Assembly: GCA_900541175.1 (NCBI GenBank)
Contig: UQIT01000012.1
Location: forward strand, 1 to 57,671
Origin: an uncultured Collinsella sp.
Lineage (GTDB): Bacteria; Actinomycetota; Coriobacteriia; Coriobacteriales; Coriobacteriaceae
Length of the DNA: 57,671 nucleotides
Direction of reading: 5' to 3'
Both the position numbers and the translations under genes were made by a program. Below are positions 1 to 7,629 of the stretch, piece by piece. The notes below the pieces were generated by a model. That model was not told the DNA's origin, searched no databases, and saw nothing but the letters and a program-made list of their open reading frames with translations. How positions within the stretch are numbered: position 1 is the stretch's first letter; each line of letters starts with the position of its first letter.

Positions 1-358
1 GGCGCGGGGTCGCCGTACTTCGAGTAGCACCAGACGACGGAGTCGCCGTCCTTGAGCGTGTAGCCGCCCGCGCCGACCTCGGAGGCGCTGCCGTTGACGA
101 ACAGCTGCCAGTAAGCGCCGGTCGCCGAGTCGTAGGCGAGCGTGCGGCCGGAGTCGAAGGGCGACGTGATCGAGTTGAGTGCCCAGCCCCAGCTGCCGTT
201 GGGGTTGTAATCGGCCTTGAGGCCGGCACGCTTGAACAGCTGCTCGGAGAGGTCGGCCGCGGTCGAGCCCTCCTTCAGCGTGATCCGCTGCGCGGCGGCC
301 CAGGTCTGCTGGGCGCCCTTGGCGTCGGTGCCGACGACGGAGCACGTGGCAGAGACCT
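1..358 (-). repeat. DUF4430 repeat unit, copy 1
   Basis: Identical base for base to 367-724. The period is 366 bp (122 codons). The copy may continue past the window edge. Confidence 0.95.
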
Positions 359-1160
359 GAGCGACAGGCGCGGGGTCGCCGTACTTCGAGTAGCACCAGA
401 CGACGGAGTCGCCGTCCTTGAGCGTGTAGCCGCCCGCGCCGACCTCGGAGGCGCTGCCGTTGACGAACAGCTGCCAGTAAGCGCCGGTCGCCGAGTCGTA
501 GGCGAGCGTGCGGCCGGAGTCGAAGGGCGACGTGATCGAGTTGAGTGCCCAGCCCCAGCTGCCGTTGGGGTTGTAATCGGCCTTGAGGCCGGCACGCTTG
601 AACAGCTGCTCGGAGAGGTCGGCCGCGGTCGAGCCCTCCTTCAGCGTGATCCGCTGCGCGGCGGCCCAGGTCTGCTGGGCGCCCTTGGCGTCGGTGCCGA
701 CGACGGAGCACGTGGCAGAGACCTCCTGGCTCTCTGCCTTGGCAGGCTGAGCCTTGGCCTCTCCAGCGGCAGAGACAACGGCGGTGTCCTGCTTCGAGGC
801 ATCGGACGTCGATGCAGCCGGTGCCTCATTGCCGGCAGCGCTATCGTCCTCAGTCTTGTCGGTAGGGCCCGAAGCTGTCGCAGTGGCATCTTGCTCGGCA
901 GTGCCCCCATTCGCCACCATGCCGCTCGCATTGAGGTCGGCAGCAGGGCTTGTCGCGGACTCACCAGAGCCGTTCTCGGCAAGCGGTGCCGCCTGAGCCA
1001 CAGCCTCGGCAATGCCCTCGGCGCCCTCGGCCCACAGCTGAGCCGGTGTGGTGCCAAAGGCCATCGCGAAGGCCAGGAATGCCACCAGGCCGCGCTTGGC
1101 TACGCCGCGCGCAATTGCGCCACGGCGATGCGAGACGCGCTCGCGCTCGTCCTCAAACAT
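1..1160 (-). CDS. Secreted tandem DUF4430 repeat protein (3' end beyond window)
   Basis: At least 386 residues, running off the left edge. The start at 1160 (MFEDERERVSHRR) has a GGGGGA ribosome site about 9 nt upstream. Residues 1-44 form a long, Arg-rich signal peptide with a hydrophobic core (GLVAFLAFAMAFG) and a likely cut after QLWA. Residues 45-145 are a low-complexity Ala/Ser/Glu/Thr linker. Then come two 122-residue units, each starting VSATCSVVGTD and containing a region typical of DUF4430 (YWQLFVNG ... GYTLKDGDSVVWCYSKYG). Pfam relates DUF4430 to the C-terminal domain of the B12 carrier transcobalamin. The two visible units are identical at DNA level over 358 bp. A cobalamin riboswitch lies in the leader, so a role in capturing or handling corrinoids at the cell surface is inferred. 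More repeats or an anchor may lie beyond the window. Confidence 0.85.
   Translation of the reverse strand, partial: MFEDERERVSHRRGAIARGVAKRGLVAFLAFAMAFGTTPAQLWAEGAEGIAEAVAQAAPLAENGSGESATSPAADLNASGMVANGGTAEQDATATASGPTDKTEDDSAAGNEAPAASTSDASKQDTAVVSAAGEAKAQPAKAESQEVSATCSVVGTDAKGAQQTWAAAQRITLKEGSTAADLSEQLFKRAGLKADYNPNGSWGWALNSITSPFDSGRTLAYDSATGAYWQLFVNGSASEVGAGGYTLKDGDSVVWCYSKYGDPAPVAQVSATCSVVGTDAKGAQQTWAAAQRITLKEGSTAADLSEQLFKRAGLKADYNPNGSWGWALNSITSPFDSGRTLAYDSATGAYWQLFVNGSASEVGAGGYTLKDGDSVVWCYSKYGDPA
367..724 (-). repeat. DUF4430 repeat unit, copy 2
   Basis: Identical to 1-358. Identity stops abruptly at 725, where the unique linker-coding sequence begins. Absence of any synonymous change points to recent duplication or gene conversion. 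Confidence 0.95.
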
Positions 1161-1337
1161 ATCCAATTGTCCCCCATTGTCTGTACTTGGAGCGTTGCCT
1201 TGAGGCTGCCCCACGTCATCGCGCATGTTGCGCTCGAGTTCCCCCATCGGGGTCCCCTTCCCTCCAGAGCCCCATGCACACCGGCGGCATACGCCGCGGC
1301 AACGTGCAAGATGGGAGGCGATCCGACTTAACCTTAA

Positions 1338-1486
1338 CGGCTCGGGCACGTCGTCCGATCTGCGACGCGAGCATCCCGAGCCAAGAGGAATTACGGTTAC
1401 TGGTACAGCCGGGGACTTGCACCCCGATTCTCCCAAACGCGCAGGAAAACCGCGCATTCGTGCGTCTCCGCACCACCATCTAGGCC
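1338..1486 (-). ncRNA. Cobalamin riboswitch
   Basis: Read on the minus strand, the leader shows the conserved cobalamin aptamer core: GGGAGAAUC, then GGGGUGCAAGUCCCC, then GGCUGUACCAGUAACCGU (1395-1435). A B12-box-like segment (AGAUCGGACGACGUGCC, about 1345-1362) follows. It sits inside a closing stem pairing GGCUCGGG (1375-1383) with CCCGAGCC (1339-1346). Order and spacing match the family. The RNA ends about 180 nt before the start codon of the DUF4430 gene. No clear U-tract terminator lies between, so translational control is more likely. Effector choice (adenosyl, methyl or aquo form) cannot be read from sequence. Confidence 0.88.
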
Positions 1487-1504
1487 ATCGATTAATACCG
1501 TCAA
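1477..1504 (-). promoter_or_regulatory. Sigma-70-like promoter of the riboswitch transcript
   Basis: On the minus strand TTGACG (1499-1504) and TAGATG (1477-1482) are 16 bp apart, placing transcription start just ahead of the aptamer. Confidence 0.55.
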
Positions 1505-1517
1505 TATGCTATCACGC

Positions 1518-1545
1518 AAAAGGGCCTCGCACGCAGGCGAAGCCC
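1518..1545 (-). terminator. Rho-independent terminator after aarF
   Basis: Minus-strand hairpin GGGCTTCGC / GCGAGGCCC with one mismatch, followed by TTTTGCG. It lies just after the AarF-like gene and before the riboswitch promoter. Confidence 0.65.
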
Positions 1546-1596
1546 AAGGTAAAAGCTATTGTTTGCGATAGGAAAATGCGGTGACGGCCGCAGCCT

Positions 1597-3360
1597 CTAG
1601 TGCTTGCCGCCGTGGCTGTTGAGCCAGATATTGCGGCCCAGCATAAGCGCCAGCACCAGCGCGCTCACGTAGCCCATAAAGCCAATGACTGGGATACCAA
1701 ACACAACCGGCTCGATACGCGCGTAGTACACCACCGACGAACCGATAAACAGACCGGCGATCACAATTGCCATCGACATGCGGTCGATAATTCCGCCCAG
1801 CTGTCGCAGCGCCTTATCGCTGCTCATGATCTGCGTGTTTACCTTAAGCTGGCCGCGCGTAAGCATACGCGAAGCCAAGCCCAGATACTCGGCCGCCTCG
1901 AGCGAGCCTTTTGCCGCGCGATAGCTGCTCGCGGCAAGATCGCGGCTCATCTCGCGCATGCGGGCGTAGGTGCTCTTCTCGTTTTTGATGTGCGTCTGGA
2001 TGATCTGGATCATGTTGACGTTGGGCATGTACTCGGTCAACAGGCCCTCGAGCGTCACCATGCCGCGGGCGAACATCGTCACCACGCTCGGCAGCTCAAC
2101 GTCATTTTTGCGCGCGAGGTTTAACAGCGAAGTCAAAAACTCGCCGATATCCAGGTCTTTAAGGTCGAGCCCGGCAAAGTCGGCAACAATAAAGTCCAAG
2201 TCGGACAAAAAGGCCGAATGGTCAAGCTCGGCCGAATCGCCGCGCGTCACGGCAAAGCGCATGAGCGAATCCTTGAGCTTGGGCACGTCACCCTCGGCCA
2301 CGGCGAAAATCATGTCTTTGACGATACCGCGGTCATGGCTCGACATACGTCCGACCATACCCAAGTCGATAAAGTAGACAATACCGTCCTTGAGGATGAT
2401 GTTTCCCGCATGCGGGTCGGCATGGAAAAAGCCGTCGTCGAGCACCTGCGTCGAGTAGTCCTCGACAATCGCGGCACCGATCTTTTCCAAGTCATAGCCC
2501 TCGGCCACTAAGCGTTCAGGATCGGCGATCGAAATGCCGTCGACGTAGTCCATAACCACCACGTGCTCGGTGCACAGGTCCAGATAGGATTTAGGGCACG
2601 TCACGCCATGAACGCTCTTATGGAACTCGTAAAAGTCATTGAGGTTTTTGGCCTCGGCCAAAAAGTTGGTCTCCTCGCGAAACGAGGTCCACAGCTCCTC
2701 GACCACGCCGTGCAGGTCAACGAATTGATCGGTGTTGACGAACTTGGAAACGATACGCACCACCGAGCGGATGATATCGATGTCCTGCGCCATAACCTGC
2801 TGCGCACCGGGGCGCTGCACCTTGACGGCCACGTCCTCGCCCGTCACCAGACGAGCGCGGTGCACCTGCGCGAGCGATGCGCTACCAAGCGGATTGGGGT
2901 CGATCGCATCGAACATCTCCCCCAGGCGCAGGCCGTATTCTTCCTCCAGACAGCGAAGCACTACCTCGTACGGCACCGGTTCCACGTCGGAGCGCAGACG
3001 ACGCAGCTCGTCGCAAAAGCGTTGCGGCAAAATCTCGGACCGGTTGGCCAGAATCTGCCCCATCTTGACGAACATGGGGCCGAGTTCCTCGAGCAGGCGG
3101 CGCAAACGAACCGGCGTGAGGTTATCCCACACGCGGTACTTTTTGACCAGGCGAACAATCTGCCCAATGCGTTCGCGACGACCCGCCGGCGTGAGCTGGT
3201 ATTCCTCGTCCGGTGCCATCGCGTCGGGCTCCTCGGGCACCATATCGACAGCGCGCGGCTTCTTGCGAGCGCCCGAGACGACGGCGTCGACCTCATCGAC
3301 AACCGCCGCCTCGTCACCCAAGGGATCTAGATTGTTGTAATCGGTGGTGGAATCTGCCAT
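1597..3360 (-). CDS. AarF/UbiB (ABC1) family atypical kinase
   Basis: 587 residues, near the usual 500-600 for the family. Visible motifs in order: the family-specific KxGQ element (FVKMGQILANR, about 98-107), an Ala-rich nucleotide loop (GSASLAQVHRA, 159-169), the VAVK lysine (K180), the catalytic loop FFHADPHAGN (311-320) and IDLG as the DFG equivalent (331-334). Two hydrophobic segments at about 530-575 anchor the C-terminus in the membrane. In proteobacteria UbiB supports ubiquinone synthesis as an ATPase-like factor. The target here is unknown and could be menaquinone or another lipid. The N-terminal 50 residues are acidic and unconserved in appearance. It starts 8 bp after the stop of the phasin-like gene, so the two are probably co-transcribed. 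A terminator follows at 1518-1545. Confidence 0.92.
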   Translation of the reverse strand: MADSTTDYNNLDPLGDEAAVVDEVDAVVSGARKKPRAVDMVPEEPDAMAPDEEYQLTPAGRRERIGQIVRLVKKYRVWDNLTPVRLRRLLEELGPMFVKMGQILANRSEILPQRFCDELRRLRSDVEPVPYEVVLRCLEEEYGLRLGEMFDAIDPNPLGSASLAQVHRARLVTGEDVAVKVQRPGAQQVMAQDIDIIRSVVRIVSKFVNTDQFVDLHGVVEELWTSFREETNFLAEAKNLNDFYEFHKSVHGVTCPKSYLDLCTEHVVVMDYVDGISIADPERLVAEGYDLEKIGAAIVEDYSTQVLDDGFFHADPHAGNIILKDGIVYFIDLGMVGRMSSHDRGIVKDMIFAVAEGDVPKLKDSLMRFAVTRGDSAELDHSAFLSDLDFIVADFAGLDLKDLDIGEFLTSLLNLARKNDVELPSVVTMFARGMVTLEGLLTEYMPNVNMIQIIQTHIKNEKSTYARMREMSRDLAASSYRAAKGSLEAAEYLGLASRMLTRGQLKVNTQIMSSDKALRQLGGIIDRMSMAIVIAGLFIGSSVVYYARIEPVVFGIPVIGFMGYVSALVLALMLGRNIWLNSHGGKH

Positions 3361-3368
3361 CTGCGCTG

Positions 3369-3785
3369 CTACTCAGCCTCTTCGGTATCCTTCGCATCGT
3401 CGGGCTCAACGGACTCGACGGGCACCGAGGTCACGTTGTCCTCGACCGAATCGACGATGTCGCGCACATGGGCCAGGAAGGCCGTGCGCTCGGGAGCGGT
3501 CATGACGCGGACCCGGGCAAGGATGAGCTCGTCAAGCACGCGCTGGGCCGCGGTCTCGCCCTGCATGCCCAAGCGCTCGGTCAGGTCGGAGATGGTGCCG
3601 CCGGCCTGCTCGAACATGTCGGACACACTGCGGGCGATATCGGGAGTGGCGGTGTCCTTGCGGACCTGCTCGCCTTTGGTGTTAAGGTCGTCGAGGACCT
3701 TCTTGCCGCCTTCGACAGCAACGGCGGCAGCGCCAAAGCCCACGTTAATGGCGCCGTTAACAAGCTGATCGAGTTTCATAACCAT
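3369..3785 (-). CDS. Phasin-like small helical protein
   Basis: 138 residues from the ATG at 3785, chosen because GGAG lies 6 nt upstream. A TTG at 3797 and an ATG at 3779 are alternatives. The N-terminus (LVNGAINVGFGAAAVAVEGGKK) resembles phasin-like proteins, with a short amphipathic or hydrophobic stretch followed by charged helices (KKVLDDLNTKGEQVRKD). The C-terminal 25 residues are acidic. It lies 8 bp upstream of the AarF/UbiB-like gene, suggesting a shared operon. In enterobacteria small helical proteins (UbiJ, UbiK) assist the Ubi complex, so a partner role here is a reasonable guess only. No catalytic motif is visible. Confidence 0.7.
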   Translation of the reverse strand: MVMKLDQLVNGAINVGFGAAAVAVEGGKKVLDDLNTKGEQVRKDTATPDIARSVSDMFEQAGGTISDLTERLGMQGETAAQRVLDELILARVRVMTAPERTAFLAHVRDIVDSVEDNVTSVPVESVEPDDAKDTEEAE

Positions 3786-3884
3786 GGTTATCTCCAATCA
3801 CAAACAACTGCATTGGCGTTCTTGTACCCAAGATTGAGCGAAAGCGACAAAGCGTTTTAGCGCTATTCGATCGACGGGAAATCC

Positions 3885-5408
3885 CTACCTCACGTTGTCG
3901 TTCATCGCGAAAGAGTTCTTCATGGCGCAGCTCGTGGTGTAGAGCACCTTGCCCAGTAGAGCATCGGTCTCCACGCGCACAAGCTCGGCGAAAGTCTCAT
4001 TGGCGCGGGCAAGCTCGGCAGGCACCTCGGCCTCGGGCAGAGCGGCTACGGCAGCGTCGACGTCATGGATCTGCTTGTGGCCCATGCCACCGACCTTCTC
4101 CTGGTAGTCCTCCACGGCGCGGCCGCACTCATGAAAACGGACGTCGGCCAGCGCGCCGATCAGGCGGTTGGCCCAGTAGAAGTTTTCGGACGTCACGCGA
4201 GCCTGCGTGTCGGCATAGTACTCGGGCATGGTCTCGACGTTGGCGTACAGCGGAACCAGCGCGTTAAACGAGTTGGAGCCAAACGCCATCCACTGCACGG
4301 CGCGATAGGCCGGCTGCGCATAGGGACGCAGTTGCAGCACGGCGAGCTGGCTGTTGCGGTTGATGCCGATGGGGCGATAGGCGCCACGCGTAGCGGGCGT
4401 GCCCTTGCTGCCGTAGCAGTCGTACTCCGTGCCCTGGTAGTGGCTCGAGAGTACGTACTTAATGTCCTCGATGGTCACCTTGCGCTCGGGCACGCGGCTC
4501 CAGGGGATATCGTCGCTCTCGGGCGTGTAGTCGGCCTCGGGACCGTCCCACACATCGCTGGGATTGAGGCAGCGCTGCATGTACCAGGCGCGCGGCGTGT
4601 TGTAGACATGGTCGCTGTCGCTGTGCGAGCCAAAGGCCTCGCGCGGGTTAAAGACCGTCGCCGGACCGTCGCCCTCAACGCCCAGCGTCAGGTCCAGATG
4701 CCACTCGGCCATCCAGGCGCGCAGGTCGGCGGAGCACATGTGGTCGGCCTGGGCGCCCTCAGCGTCATCCAGGTCAAAGCTGTCGATACCCAGCTGGTTG
4801 GGCATGGTCACATAGGCGTCGTCAGGCACGCGCTTGGCAATCCAGTGGTGGCCGCCGATGGTCTCGAGCCACCAGATCTCGTCCACATCACTAAAGGCGA
4901 TGCCGTTGTTCTCGTAGGTGCCGTAGCGCTCGAGCAGGTCGCCCAGGATACGAACGCCGTCGCGGGCGGACTTAGCGTACGGCAGGACCAGGGTCACCAT
5001 GTCCTCCTCGCCCAGGCCACCAGGCTGCGCCGGCACATAGCCGTCCTCGCCCTCGTTGCCCTTGGCGGGCACGTAGTCCACGAGCGGGTCGGCGCCGCGA
5101 ACGCGCTCATTGGTGGTGAGCGTCTCGGTTGCGGACATGCCCACATTGAGCTCGTTGAAACCGGCCTCGGCCCAGATGCCGTGGCCCGGGACAACATCGG
5201 GGACACTCGTGTAGCGCATGGGGTTATCGGACAGCTCAACGGTCAGGTGACTCAGGACGCTCGTGTAGACGCGCGGCTGCTCGTCGGGATGCACCACGCG
5301 CATACGCTTGGGCTCAAACACCCCGTTGGACGAGTCCTCGTTACGCGCGACAAGCGTCGACCCGTCGTAGCTCGCGTTCTTACCGACCAGAATCGTTGTG
5401 CACGGCAT
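3885..5408 (-). CDS. C69-family dipeptidase (Ntn hydrolase)
   Basis: 507 residues. The ATG at 5408 is preferred over 5414 because AAGGAGG is 6 nt upstream of it and abuts the earlier ATG. This gives MPCTTILVGKNASYDGSTL, with the presumed nucleophile Cys at position 3 and the family signature (C-T-T, then S-x-D-GS, then ARNED). Family members are self-processed to expose the N-terminal Cys and cleave dipeptides with broad specificity. No signal peptide is present, so it should be cytoplasmic. Length fits the family (about 460-540). The gene stands alone: folD lies upstream beyond a 355-bp non-coding element, and the phasin-like gene is 100 bp downstream. Confidence 0.9.
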   Translation of the reverse strand: MPCTTILVGKNASYDGSTLVARNEDSSNGVFEPKRMRVVHPDEQPRVYTSVLSHLTVELSDNPMRYTSVPDVVPGHGIWAEAGFNELNVGMSATETLTTNERVRGADPLVDYVPAKGNEGEDGYVPAQPGGLGEEDMVTLVLPYAKSARDGVRILGDLLERYGTYENNGIAFSDVDEIWWLETIGGHHWIAKRVPDDAYVTMPNQLGIDSFDLDDAEGAQADHMCSADLRAWMAEWHLDLTLGVEGDGPATVFNPREAFGSHSDSDHVYNTPRAWYMQRCLNPSDVWDGPEADYTPESDDIPWSRVPERKVTIEDIKYVLSSHYQGTEYDCYGSKGTPATRGAYRPIGINRNSQLAVLQLRPYAQPAYRAVQWMAFGSNSFNALVPLYANVETMPEYYADTQARVTSENFYWANRLIGALADVRFHECGRAVEDYQEKVGGMGHKQIHDVDAAVAALPEAEVPAELARANETFAELVRVETDALLGKVLYTTSCAMKNSFAMNDNVR

Positions 5409-5490
5409 GCGCATCCTCCTTGAGCGAAGAAATCAAACGGCAACAGTGTATCGCTTCGACGCAAAAAGGGCGAAACCACGGCACCGGCAA

Positions 5491-5730
5491 CCCCTGTGGT
5501 CAAAAAATGCCAAATATGAGTACTGTCACCAATTTAGTAACAGCAATTTTGCTACGCATGGGTGTCGGAAGCCTACATTTGTTCAAAAATTAGATGATGT
5601 AATTCCCCATAGGTCCAATAAAATAGGCTCTCTATCGATAATAAATATCGTTAGAGAGCCAAATTAACCTAAAATATATGTGACTATCTTGGCAACACTA
5701 CTCATATTTGGCATTTTCTGTCCACGGGGT
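5491..5730. repeat. Inverted-repeat-bounded non-coding element A (240 bp)
   Basis: The arms 5491-5530 and 5691-5730 are near-perfect inverted copies (about 34 of 40 positions), both containing AAAATGCCAAATATGAGTA when read inward. The interior is AT-rich compared with flanking genes, has no ORF of note and carries a strong hairpin at 5626-5660. It occupies the whole gap between folD and the dipeptidase gene. The architecture is like a MITE or a mobile palindromic repeat. Compare element B at 44126-44357, which has a similar size and a GAGTAYT core in its arms. Confidence 0.75.
5626..5660 (-). terminator. Hairpin inside element A, candidate folD terminator
   Basis: GGCTCTCT / AGAGAGCC plus a further 7 paired positions with one mismatch, and a 5-nt loop. 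On the minus strand it is followed by TATTTTATT, a weak T-tract. Confidence 0.5.
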
Positions 5731-5763
5731 ATAGAACTAACCCCTCAAACAGCTTCAAAACGC

Positions 5764-6618
5764 CTATTTCGATGCGCGCTCGGCCGCTTCGATCACGTGT
5801 TTGGCGAGAATCGCCGTTGTCACGGCGCCCACGCCGCCCGGCACGGGGGTGATGGCACCAACAACCGGCTCCGCGGCAACAAAATCGACGTCACCCACCA
5901 GCTTGCCAGCGTCCTCATCCCAGTTAATGCCCACATCAATGATCGTCTGGTCCTCGCGAACGGCATCCACGCCAATCGTGCGCGCGCGTCCAACGGCGGC
6001 AACCACAATGTCAGCAGCACAGCACTCGGCGGCAAGATCGCGCGTATGCGTATGGCACGTCGTCACGGTTGCGTTGCGCGCCGTAAGCATGGCGGCAACG
6101 GGGCGGCCAATTACCAGTGAGCGTCCGACCACGGCAACTTTGGCGCCGTCCAGCTCAACGCCGTAATGATCCAGCAAAGCAAGCACGGCTTCAGCTGTGC
6201 AGGGGGCAAAACCCTCGCCGCGCCCCGAAAGCGTGGTGAGCAGCGAAGCCGGCGTCATGGAGTCAACGTCCTTGGCGAGATCGAGCGCTGCGGCGACGGC
6301 GTTCTCGTCAAGGCCGGCGGGCAGTGGGCGAAACATCAGGCATCCGTGAACAGCGGGGTCGGCATTGATGCCCTCGATAGCCGCCAGCAGCTCATCCTGC
6401 GAAACATCGGCAGGCAGCAACACGCGACGAGCTTCGATGCCCACCTTTTCGCAGCGTTTGAGTGCACCGCGCTCGTAGGACAGGTCGTCCTCGCGCTCGC
6501 CCACGCGAACGATGGCCAGCGTCGGCACAACGCCGCGCTCACGCAAAGCCGCGCAGCGAGCAGCGAGCTCCTCAGTCAACGCGCGGGCAACAGGAGCACC
6601 CTTCAGTAGCTCAGCCAT
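5764..6618 (-). CDS. folD: FolD-like methylene-THF dehydrogenase, cyclohydrolase residues lost
   Basis: 284 residues from the ATG at 6618 (MAELLKGAPVARAL), normal FolD length, with GAGAGGAT upstream. The Rossmann nucleotide loop (VAVVGRSLVIGRPVA) and the C-terminal TPVPGGVG motif are present. The fold aligns without gaps to E. coli FolD numbering with an offset of 2: Tyr50 is Y48 and Asp121 is D119. However catalytic Lys54 is A52 (SYERGALKRC) and Gln98 is F96 (CLMFRPLP in place of VQLPLP). Lys and Gln at these positions are established as needed for the cyclohydrolase half-reaction, while Lys mutants of the human enzyme retain dehydrogenase. The product is therefore probably a dehydrogenase only. 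The upstream fchA-like gene stops 2 bp before this ATG, implying coupled translation and a supplied cyclohydrolase. Confidence 0.88.
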   Translation of the reverse strand: MAELLKGAPVARALTEELAARCAALRERGVVPTLAIVRVGEREDDLSYERGALKRCEKVGIEARRVLLPADVSQDELLAAIEGINADPAVHGCLMFRPLPAGLDENAVAAALDLAKDVDSMTPASLLTTLSGRGEGFAPCTAEAVLALLDHYGVELDGAKVAVVGRSLVIGRPVAAMLTARNATVTTCHTHTRDLAAECCAADIVVAAVGRARTIGVDAVREDQTIIDVGINWDEDAGKLVGDVDFVAAEPVVGAITPVPGGVGAVTTAILAKHVIEAAERASK

Positions 6619-6620
6619 GG

Positions 6621-7253
6621 CTATCCTCTCTTCCTTGCAGCGTCGGCGGCGCGGCGCGCCAGCGCATCGGCGCGCGGCAACCATGTGTCGAGCAGCTCAT
6701 CACACGCCGTCTCGAGCTCCTCGGCACGAACGCGATCTTTCATAGACGTGGTGTTTGCAAAGAGCGTCAAGCTCGCGCCCTGCATAGCGGCACGGCAGAA
6801 CACGGCGCCGCACGCCACATCGGACAGCAGCTGACGCGAACCCTTGTCGGCCATGTCCTCGAGCAGCGCCAGCGCACGCCCGCAGGCATCCATAATGCGA
6901 TACGGCGGCATAGCGGCCACATGCAGCGCATCCTGAATCGCGGTCGCTCGAGCCGGATCGTCACGCGGAATACCGTACGCCGCGGACACCCGCCTGTAGG
7001 CACGAACGTCCTCGGAAACCAACTCGACAAGCTCCTGGGCCAGCTCATCAGCCTGGGCAAACGCGCGCGTCAGGTCATCCGCACGATCAGCAAGCGCGGG
7101 ATTAGTCGCACCGTAGCGGGCAACCATTCCGCACAGCGAGGCGCCCAGCGCGCCCACAAAGGCGCTCGCGCTGCCACCGCCGGGAACCGGCTCGCGCGCG
7201 GCAAGCGCCTCGGCAAACCCGCGGCAGGTCTTGTCCATCATCTCTTGGCTCAT
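6621..7253 (-). CDS. fchA: Cyclodeaminase/methenyl-THF cyclohydrolase family protein
   Basis: 210 residues; the family is typically 205-215. The N-terminal signature EPVPGGGSASAFVGALGASL matches the PxPGGGSxxA motif of the FTCD cyclodeaminase domain and of clostridial FchA, and the rest is helical. No formiminotransferase domain is attached. The start at 7253 is preferred over 7259 because AAGG is 9 nt upstream. The gene ends in TAG two bases before folD's ATG. Family members either deaminate formimino-THF or hydrolyse methenyl-THF. No histidine-degradation genes are nearby, and the folD partner lacks cyclohydrolase residues, so cyclohydrolase is the better reading. Confidence 0.82.
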   Translation of the reverse strand: MSQEMMDKTCRGFAEALAAREPVPGGGSASAFVGALGASLCGMVARYGATNPALADRADDLTRAFAQADELAQELVELVSEDVRAYRRVSAAYGIPRDDPARATAIQDALHVAAMPPYRIMDACGRALALLEDMADKGSRQLLSDVACGAVFCRAAMQGASLTLFANTTSMKDRVRAEELETACDELLDTWLPRADALARRAADAARKRG

Positions 7254-7415
7254 ACGCATGCACCTTCAAGTCATATACATCGGTCGGGTGGAAACCGCCG
7301 ACCGACCGCATCGATCACATAATGGTGCTAAGTCTAGCCCATAAGTACATAAGCGTCAGCGCACCTGGCCATCGCGGATTTCTATGACGAACGATAGGCG
7401 TCGGCACCGCAAACA

Positions 7416-7431
7416 TGGGACACATGGCCCA
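7416..7431. promoter_or_regulatory. Operator-like palindrome, copy 1
   Basis: TGGGACACATGGCCCA, fitting TGGGNCANNTGNCCCA, a perfect dyad outside the N positions. The identical 16-mer, with the flanks extending identity to about 19 bp, is at 8381-8396 ahead of the paralogous gene. Confidence 0.6.
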
Positions 7432-7487
7432 CCTTTCGAGACTTCCGGGCAGCGGCAACTGGGGCATACATATAGGTAAGGAGCCCT

Positions 7488-7535
7488 ATGTTGGGGCAAG
7501 CTCATCACGGCACCGGACGACGAATGGAAGAATAA
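7488..7535 (+). CDS. Possible 15-residue leader peptide
   Basis: ATG at 7488 with AAGGAG 6 nt upstream, encoding MLGQAHHGTGRRMEE and stopping at TAA 7533-7535. It lies 95 bp ahead of the first lipoprotein gene. The good ribosome site is the only support; no homology is known to me. It may be chance. Confidence 0.25.
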   Translation: MLGQAHHGTGRRMEE

Positions 7536-7629
7536 CCGCACAGTAAACAAAGACATCATGCGCATGCGTAACCGCCGCGCCAGCGATCCGCGGCGCACGA
7601 TGTCCCTGGCAGACAAGGAGGACGCCACC

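Larger units (their letters stand above)
7254..7629. other. Divergent intergenic region
   Basis: Between fchA (minus) and the first lipoprotein gene (plus). It holds a 16-bp palindrome (7416-7431) repeated before the second lipoprotein gene and a possible 15-codon leader ORF (7488-7535). I see no RNA gene. Confidence 0.6.

Noticed and set aside
1..724. CRISPR or satellite array
   Set aside because: The repeats are 358-bp coding units in frame with a protein domain, not short repeats with spacers.
6621..7253. Bifunctional formiminotransferase-cyclodeaminase
   Set aside because: Only the cyclodeaminase-type domain is present, and no histidine-degradation genes lie nearby.
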